Assembly (NCBI GenBank): GCA_900757485.1
Contig: CAAEOA010000290.1
Location: forward strand, 1-5,162
Direction: 5' to 3'
DNA from: Oscillospiraceae bacterium
Lineage (GTDB): Bacteria > Bacillota > Clostridia > Oscillospirales > Ruminococcaceae
Length of the DNA: 5,162 bases
In this document: positions 1-3,603 of the stretch, piece after piece
Position numbering within the stretch: the first letter of the stretch is position 1
How the letters are laid out: each line of letters begins with the position of its first letter
Translations under genes and position numbers: made by a program
Notes under the pieces: generated by a model
The model's database searches: none
What the model was told of the DNA's origin: nothing
What the model saw: only the letters and a program-made list of their open reading frames with translations

Positions 1-175
1 ACAATCCAGTGAATTGTAAAAGACAATAAACCCGGACAAAAGCTCAGAAAGGAATGGTCATAACGATGAAAAAGCACAGCCGTGAAATAATCTGAGGAGT
101 ATTATTGAAGACTGCATCGGCAAATCAGACATAAGCGGCAGAAGATTATTACAATCGAAGGATGGGATATCAAAA
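1..175 (+). other. Leader region upstream of the ABC permease
   Basis: No gene is supported here. The motif CAGAAAGGA (45-53) is followed 12 bases later by an ATG at 66 opening a 9-codon micro-ORF (MKKHSREII, stop 93-95); an in-frame ATG at 54 would make it 13 codons. A second purine-rich motif, TGAGGAG, lies at 93-99 with no ATG, GTG or TTG at normal spacing in the permease frame. The permease frame is open back to a stop at 83-85 but contains no usual start codon before 176. Short inverted ACAAT/ATTGT pairs occur at 1-27. I found no convincing sigma-70 promoter, so the promoter of the ABC cassette may lie to the left of the window. Confidence 0.5.
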
Positions 176-1795
176 ATGTATATCATTAAAAATGCTTGGA
201 AAAGTATTTCGCGTTCCAAAGGAAGAAATATTTTGATTGGTATTATTGTTGCGGTAATTGCTATTTCCAGTTGTATCGGTTTAAGCATCCGCAATGCGGC
301 AAAGAAAGCGGAAGAACAGGGATTGGAGTCACTGAGTGTAACGGCAACCATTTCATTTGACCGGCAATCCCTGATGCAGAATGCGGAGAATACAGACGCT
401 TCGGATTTTCGGGAACAAATGAAAAATATTGAATCGTTGTCTATTGACGATATGAAGGTGTATGCAGAATCGGAATATGTAGATAAGTTCACATATACGA
501 TTTCCAGCTCGGTGAATGCGTCGGGCGATTTAGAACCGGTAGATACAAACGACAGTACCGATACCGATTCTACCTCTTCAAGCAGTCAGCAGACAGACAG
601 CAACCGACCTTCTATGCCGGGCTCCGGAAAAGGCGGATTCGGCGGTATGGGGACGCAGGGGGACTTTACGATTACCGGATATAATTCCTACGATGCGATG
701 ACTGATTTTAACGACGGTGTATCTAAAATCACCGGCGGAGCAATGTTTGAAGAAGGAACATCGGAGCTTGTTTGTATTATTAACAGCGAACTGGCACTGT
801 ATAATGATTTGTCTGTCGGGGATACCATTACGATCGCAAACCCAAATGCAGAAGAAGAAACCTATGCGTTTAAGATCGTCGGTATTTATGAAACAACCGC
901 TTCGGAAACAGAAACGGGAGGCGGAATGAGAGGCTTTTCCACTTCAACTGATCCTGCAAATCAAATCTATGTCAGCTACGAAACTCTAAAAGCGGTAACA
1001 GAAAAATCGGAGTCCGTTGCTACAACCTCTACCGATGAAACGACCGGCAGAGAGAGTACAACAGCTCTGCGTAGCCAGGAAACGGGACTTTATTATCTGA
1101 AAGATGTTGAAACTTTGGAAAAGTTTGAGGCGGATTGTCGGGAAAAGGGCTTGTCGGACAGCTATCAGGTTACTTCTAACGATGTAACTTCTTATGAGCA
1201 AAGCCTTGTGCCGCTGAAAAATCTGAGTACCTTCGCAACCTACTTCTTGATTGTTGTTTTAATTATTGGCGCAGTTATTTTAATTGTGCTGAACATCTTT
1301 AACATTCGGGAGCGAAAATATGAAGTCGGCGTAATGACAGCAATTGGTATGAAAAAAGGAAAAGTTGCGGCTCAATTTGTAATGGAACTGTTTATCGTAA
1401 CTATCATTTCCATGATTGTTGGTACTACCGCCGGCGCGATGTGTTCTTCTCCGATTGCTGACAAGCTGCTGGAGGCGCAAATTAGTTCACAGCAAACACA
1501 AACGGAGCAAAGAATGGAGAACTTTGGCAAACCTGACAGCATGAATGGAAATATGCAAGCTACCCCTCCGAGCGGAGACGACGGAATGAATATGGGCAGC
1601 GGAAAGGGCGGAATGTTTGCTCAATTCGGCGGACAGGTTGCAAATTATGTCAGCGAAATCAATGCGGCCACCGACCTTGCAGTAGTGATGCAATTGCTGG
1701 GTATCGGTATACTTTTGACCATTTTGTCAAGCTGCATCGCGGTTATATTTATTCTGCGTTATGAGCCGCTCAAGATATTGGCAAATCGTTCTTAA
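176..1795 (+). CDS. MacB/FtsX-type ABC transporter permease
   Basis: Integral-membrane subunit of an ABC transporter, 539 aa. Hydrophobic segments lie at about residues 19-38, 353-376, 401-422 and 501-527. This is the four-helix plan of the MacB/FtsX family: a large extracytoplasmic domain (about 40-350) between helices 1 and 2, and a short cytoplasmic loop (about 377-400, NIRERKYEVGVMTAIGMKKG) that resembles the family's coupling region. The extracytoplasmic domain carries a Ser/Thr/Asp-rich stretch (122-142), then a Gly/Met insert (146-160). A second Met/Gly-rich insert (about 447-485) lies between helices 3 and 4, and GSGKGG occurs in both inserts. ATG 176 is the first usual start codon in the open frame and gives the typical positively charged N-terminus before helix 1. 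Its ribosome binding site is weak or distant (AAGGA at 158-162, 13 bases away). The ATPase follows 63 bases downstream, so the pair is probably co-transcribed. In this family ATP hydrolysis usually drives movement of the outer domain rather than classic import; the substrate here is unknown. Confidence 0.93.
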   Translation: MYIIKNAWKSISRSKGRNILIGIIVAVIAISSCIGLSIRNAAKKAEEQGLESLSVTATISFDRQSLMQNAENTDASDFREQMKNIESLSIDDMKVYAESEYVDKFTYTISSSVNASGDLEPVDTNDSTDTDSTSSSSQQTDSNRPSMPGSGKGGFGGMGTQGDFTITGYNSYDAMTDFNDGVSKITGGAMFEEGTSELVCIINSELALYNDLSVGDTITIANPNAEEETYAFKIVGIYETTASETETGGGMRGFSTSTDPANQIYVSYETLKAVTEKSESVATTSTDETTGRESTTALRSQETGLYYLKDVETLEKFEADCREKGLSDSYQVTSNDVTSYEQSLVPLKNLSTFATYFLIVVLIIGAVILIVLNIFNIRERKYEVGVMTAIGMKKGKVAAQFVMELFIVTIISMIVGTTAGAMCSSPIADKLLEAQISSQQTQTEQRMENFGKPDSMNGNMQATPPSGDDGMNMGSGKGGMFAQFGGQVANYVSEINAATDLAVVMQLLGIGILLTILSSCIAVIFILRYEPLKILANRS

Positions 1796-1804
1796 AATAT
1801 CAAA

Positions 1805-1858
1805 CAGAAAGGATAAGCTGCTGATAGCTCGATGGCTGTGCTGCGGCTGTGATAAAAA
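1805..1858 (+). promoter_or_regulatory. Spaced ribosome-binding region before the ABC ATPase
   Basis: The only good Shine-Dalgarno sequence before the ATPase is AAAGGA within CAGAAAGGA (1805-1813), 45 bases from the ATG at 1859, which is too far for direct use. Between them AGCTGC (1816-1821) can pair with GCGGCT (1843-1848, one G-U). That would loop out the intervening bases and leave about 12 unpaired bases between the motif and the ATG. A 6-codon micro-ORF, ATG 1832 to TGA 1850-1852 (MAVLRL), ends six bases before the ATPase start and could instead couple translation. The pairing and the purine motif are visible; the regulatory role is inferred. Confidence 0.35.
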
Positions 1859-2677
1859 ATGAGTGTATTACAATTAGAACATCTGGGATATTCTTATAAC
1901 GGGAAAACAAAAGTTTTTGAGGATTTGAATTTTACGTTTGAGGCGGGTACGGTTTATGCGATTGTGGGTAAATCGGGAGCCGGCAAGACTACTTTGCTTT
2001 CTTTGTTATCGGGATTGGCAAAAACAACCGAAGGAAAAATTTTGTTTAAGGGACAGGACATTAGCAAAATTGACCGCTATCAGTTTCGCAGCAAAGATGT
2101 GGGAGTTGTTTTTCAAAGTTTTAACCTGCTTCCGCATATGACAGCGGTCGAAAATGTGGAGCTGTCTATGGATGTATCCGGAAAAAAGATTGCTGACCGG
2201 CATCAACAAGCGCTGGAATTGCTGGATAGCGTAGGATTGGATGAAGAAAAGGCTAATCGGCGTATACTGAAATTATCCGGAGGAGAGCAGCAGCGTGTGG
2301 CAATTGCGCGCGCGATCTCTTATAATCCGAGTATTATTTTAGCAGATGAACCTACCGGAAACTTGGATCCGGGCACGCAGGAGGAAATTGTTGATATTTT
2401 CCGCCGGCTTGCTTTAGAAGAAGATAAATGCGTAATTATAGTAACGCATTCACCTGCTGTGGCTGAAATTGCAGATGTGGTATATGAAATTAAATCCTTA
2501 AAGCCGGCTAAGAAAAAATTGACCTCTCCGCTTCCTAAAAAGACAACCCATAAGCCTGCTGTTATGCCGCCGGAACAGGCTGAACCCAATGTTAAGCAGG
2601 AAGGACAACAGAAGTCGGAGTTGCCGAAATCGGAGGAAAATTCGGATTATCAAGGCTCAACTCTAGGCTTGGATTAG
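1859..2677 (+). CDS. ABC transporter ATP-binding protein, MacB/LolD type
   Basis: Cytoplasmic nucleotide-binding subunit, 272 aa, that would dimerise and power the permease encoded just upstream. All core motifs are intact: Walker A GKSGAGKTT (37-45), Q-loop Gln86 in VVFQSFNLLPHMTAVENV, signature LSGGEQQRVAIARA (139-152), Walker B IILADE (159-164), D-loop GNLD (167-170) and switch His197 in VTHS. The Q-loop block and the IILADEPTGNLD block are typical of the LolD/MacB/FtsE group of exporters. The catalytic core ends near residue 211. The remaining 60 or so residues are a low-complexity tail, Lys/Pro-rich at first (212-235) and then Gln/Glu/Ser-rich (239-262), longer than the usual 220-230 aa of this group. 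ATG 1859 is the first start possible because an in-frame TAA lies at 1853-1855; it has no close ribosome binding site. I am sure of the enzyme class; the substrate and the role of the tail are unknown. Confidence 0.95.
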   Translation: MSVLQLEHLGYSYNGKTKVFEDLNFTFEAGTVYAIVGKSGAGKTTLLSLLSGLAKTTEGKILFKGQDISKIDRYQFRSKDVGVVFQSFNLLPHMTAVENVELSMDVSGKKIADRHQQALELLDSVGLDEEKANRRILKLSGGEQQRVAIARAISYNPSIILADEPTGNLDPGTQEEIVDIFRRLALEEDKCVIIVTHSPAVAEIADVVYEIKSLKPAKKKLTSPLPKKTTHKPAVMPPEQAEPNVKQEGQQKSELPKSEENSDYQGSTLGLD

Positions 2678-2742
2678 GGTTTATCATCAGCCTAAATAGA
2701 AAGAAATATTTTGATGAAACGGCATGGCATCAGCTGGAAACA

Positions 2743-2771
2743 TTGTTTTTCAATTGATGCTGTGTTATAAT
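2743..2771 (+). promoter_or_regulatory. Candidate sigma-70 promoter P1
   Basis: TTGTTT (2743-2748) and TATAAT (2766-2771) are separated by 17 bases. A TG at 2763-2764 makes this an extended -10. Both boxes and the spacing fit the housekeeping consensus well. Transcription would start near 2778 and, if it continues, give the HD gene a leader of about 210 bases containing all the hairpins downstream. Confidence 0.65.
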
Positions 2772-2775
2772 AAAA

Positions 2776-2790
2776 AGCAAAGCAAAGCAA
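2776..2790 (+). repeat. Tandem AGCAA repeat, three copies
   Basis: AGCAA is repeated three times without interruption at 2776-2780, 2781-2785 and 2786-2790, starting at the predicted 5' end of a transcript from P1. Short tandem units of this type can change copy number by slippage. Confidence 0.75.
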
Positions 2791-2806
2791 AGGCTGCTGC
2801 CTCTGC

Positions 2807-2846
2807 GTGCCGCATAAAAATGCGGCTATGGCGGCACAAGGTGCCG
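2807..2846 (+). promoter_or_regulatory. Competing hairpins, attenuator-like
   Basis: GTGCCG is present at 2807-2812 and again at 2841-2846, and its complement CGGCAC lies between them at 2832-2837. The middle segment can therefore pair upstream (7 bp, GTGCCGC 2807-2813 with GCGGCAC 2831-2837) or downstream (6 bp with the AAG loop 2838-2840). If it pairs downstream, a second stem becomes possible, GCCGCAT (2809-2815) with ATGCGGC (2820-2826) and loop AAAA. The downstream hairpin is followed four bases later by TTTTCT (2851-2856), a poor but possible termination tract. This 1:2 versus 2:3 pairing is the layout of a transcription attenuator. No known riboswitch class was recognised, and the function is inferred. 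Confidence 0.4.
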
Positions 2847-2872
2847 ACGCTTTTCTATTGCAACAGTAAATC

Positions 2873-2904
2873 ACGCTGCATGGCAGCGTTTCCGCCTGCG
2901 GCGG
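2873..2904 (+). repeat. Two adjacent GC-rich tri-loop hairpins
   Basis: The first hairpin pairs ACGCTGC (2873-2879) with GCAGCGT (2883-2889), loop ATG. The second pairs CCGCC (2892-2896) with GGCGG (2900-2904), loop TGC. Both stems are perfect and separated by only two bases. They resemble dispersed intergenic palindromes of clostridial genomes, but copies elsewhere cannot be seen from this window. Confidence 0.6.
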
Positions 2905-2927
2905 TCATCAAAACACCGTTTTGATGA
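2905..2927. promoter_or_regulatory. Perfect 10+10 dyad, operator-like
   Basis: TCATCAAAAC (2905-2914) and GTTTTGATGA (2918-2927) are exact reverse complements around the spacer ACC. The site ends nine bases before the P2 -10 box, in the position of a -35 element, which suits a binding site for a dimeric regulator. The half-site TTTTGATGA is repeated exactly at 2709-2717, and the shorter TTGATG occurs at 2754-2759, just before the P1 -10 box. The stem is AT-rich and is not followed by a T-run, so it is a poor terminator. Confidence 0.45.
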
Positions 2928-2933
2928 TATTTA

Positions 2934-2942
2934 TGTTATAAT
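2934..2942 (+). promoter_or_regulatory. Candidate extended -10 promoter P2
   Basis: TGTTATAAT gives an extended -10 with a perfect TATAAT at 2937-2942. No recognisable -35 lies 16-18 bases upstream; that place is occupied by the dyad 2905-2927. Transcription would begin near 2949 and give the HD gene a leader of about 43 bases. Confidence 0.5.
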
Positions 2943-2978
2943 AAAAAGGAACACTCGTACCGAACGCATTTGTGTTAT

Positions 2979-2984
2979 AAGGAG
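2979..2984 (+). promoter_or_regulatory. Ribosome binding site of the HD gene
   Basis: AAGGAG ends seven bases before ATG 2992, an ideal spacing. It decides this start over the in-frame ATG at 3070, which has no such motif. Confidence 0.85.
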
Positions 2985-2991
2985 CAAACGA

Positions 2992-3087
2992 ATGAAACAG
3001 GAAAAAGCAGATTCGGACATTATTGCGTTGATTTTAAAAAGCGGAACCGACATTTTGACGGCATCAAATATGAAACAGGAAAAAGCA
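2992..3087 (+). repeat. 18-base exact in-frame direct repeat at the HD gene start
   Basis: ATGAAACAGGAAAAAGCA occurs at 2992-3009 and 3070-3087, 78 bases (26 codons) apart and in the same frame. Both copies encode MKQEKA and begin with ATG. Recombination between them would delete 26 codons and leave the start, the ribosome binding site and the conserved domain intact. Confidence 0.9.
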
Positions 3088-3507
3088 TATATACAACACG
3101 GAAATATCAGCTGTTTTGCTCATTCGGTATTTGTGGCCTATATGAGTATCTGGCTGGTTAAAAAGCTCAGAGCAGATGTTGATATGGAAAGCTTAGTTCG
3201 CGGCGCTTTGCTGCATGATTATTTTTTGTATGATTGGCATATGCCCGACTCGGCTCAAAAATGGCACGGATTCCGGCATGCCCGAATCGCTCTGCAAAAT
3301 GCGGCAAGAGATTTTGATTTGAACAAGATAGAAATTGATATTATCAGGAAGCATATGTTTCCGTTGAATCTGCGCATTCCCAGATATCGCGAAAGTTTCA
3401 TTGTTTGTTTGGCGGATAAAATTTGTGCGATAAGAGAATTATCATTGTTTTGCCGTTGGCAGTCGGTGATCCTTGAAGTGGAGAGCAAGACTGTGAGCTG
3501 TGCTTAA
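2992..3507 (+). CDS. Small HD-domain phosphohydrolase-like protein
   Basis: Soluble protein of 171 aa with the metal-binding pattern of the HD superfamily: His44 (FAHSVFVAY), His75-Asp76 (LLHDYFLYDWH), further His at 92 and 96 (WHGFRHARIAL), His121 (RKHMFPL) and Asp142 (CLADKICAIRE). HD proteins usually use these ligands to hold one or two metal ions and hydrolyse phosphate esters. The blocks HGFRHA and LLHDYFLYDWH resemble a compact HD subfamily common in Clostridia whose substrate is, to my knowledge, not established. The whole domain is present, with no signal peptide or membrane helix. The start at 2992 is chosen for its strong ribosome binding site. Residues 1-6 (MKQEKA) are repeated exactly at 27-32, where the second copy leads into the conserved YIQHG block. 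The gene stands alone between the structured intergenic region and a shared terminator. Confidence 0.88.
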   Translation: MKQEKADSDIIALILKSGTDILTASNMKQEKAYIQHGNISCFAHSVFVAYMSIWLVKKLRADVDMESLVRGALLHDYFLYDWHMPDSAQKWHGFRHARIALQNAARDFDLNKIEIDIIRKHMFPLNLRIPRYRESFIVCLADKICAIRELSLFCRWQSVILEVESKTVSCA

Positions 3508-3546
3508 AAAGTTTTTATCGCTCTTTGTATGTCGTCTAAAAAAGAT

Positions 3547-3587
3547 AAGCCGTCCTATCTGTTCGTAAAATACTGATAGGGCGGCTT
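3547..3587. terminator. Bidirectional intrinsic terminator
   Basis: A 13-bp stem pairs 3547-3559 (AAGCCGTCCTATC) with 3575-3587 (GATAGGGCGGCTT), with one G-U pair and a 15-base loop. On the + strand it is followed by a T-rich stretch (3586-3600) and ends the HD transcript. On the - strand the six A bases at 3538-3543 become a U-run three bases beyond the stem, so it can also end the P-type ATPase transcript. It sits between the two convergent stop codons at 3507 and 3604. Confidence 0.88.
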
Positions 3588-3603
3588 TGTTATTGTTATT
3601 GTG

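Larger units (their letters stand above)
2763..2948 (+). repeat. 15-base direct repeat of an extended -10 core
   Basis: TGTTATAATAAAAAG occurs exactly at 2763-2777 and again at 2934-2948, 171 bases apart. The shorter core TGTTATAA occurs a third time at 2973-2980, next to the HD ribosome binding site, and TGTGTTATAA is exact at 2761-2770 and 2971-2980. Each 15-mer contains a full TATAAT box. The two copies frame the hairpin array, as expected either from a promoter duplication or from insertion of a structured element flanked by duplicated target bases. No terminal inverted repeats were seen, so an insertion is not demonstrated. Confidence 0.7.
2678..2991. other. 314-base structured intergenic region
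   Basis: Non-coding stretch between the ABC ATPase stop and the HD gene start. It begins with weak dyads (TAGGCT 2664-2669 with AGCCTA 2689-2694) that lack a T-tract, so no clear terminator closes the ABC cassette. It then carries, in order: a half-site TTTTGATGA (2709-2717), promoter P1 (2743-2771), a tandem AGCAA repeat (2776-2790), a group of competing hairpins (2807-2846), two tri-loop hairpins (2873-2904), a perfect dyad (2905-2927), promoter P2 (2934-2942) and the HD ribosome binding site (2979-2984). The reading frame 2724-2924 through it has no ribosome binding site and an unlikely Cys/Lys-rich composition, so I do not count it as a gene. Confidence 0.7.

Noticed and set aside
105..133. 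Possible promoter, TTGAAG with a -10 near 128-133
   Set aside because: GACATA is a poor -10 and no spacing gives a better match.
58..492. 144-codon open frame on the minus strand overlapping the permease start
   Set aside because: It lies opposite the permease N-terminus, has no ribosome binding site and Ser/Cys/Ile-rich composition typical of an antisense shadow.
2320..2589. 89-codon open frame on the minus strand within the ABC ATPase
   Set aside because: It is antisense to the Walker B and switch region, which is clearly coding on the plus strand.
2664..2695. Possible terminator after the ABC ATPase
   Set aside because: The dyads are only 5-6 bp, have long loops and no following T-tract, so they do not qualify as an intrinsic terminator.
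2724..2924. 66-codon open frame on the plus strand in the intergenic region
   Set aside because: It crosses promoter P1, the tandem repeat and all hairpins, has no ribosome binding site, and its composition follows the repeats rather than a protein.
2807..2927. CRISPR array or known riboswitch
   Set aside because: The palindromes differ in sequence and spacing, and no conserved riboswitch core was recognised.
2778..2933. Transposable element or MITE between the 15-base direct repeats
   Set aside because: There are no terminal inverted repeats, and 15 bases is long for a target duplication; kept only as one hypothesis for the repeat.
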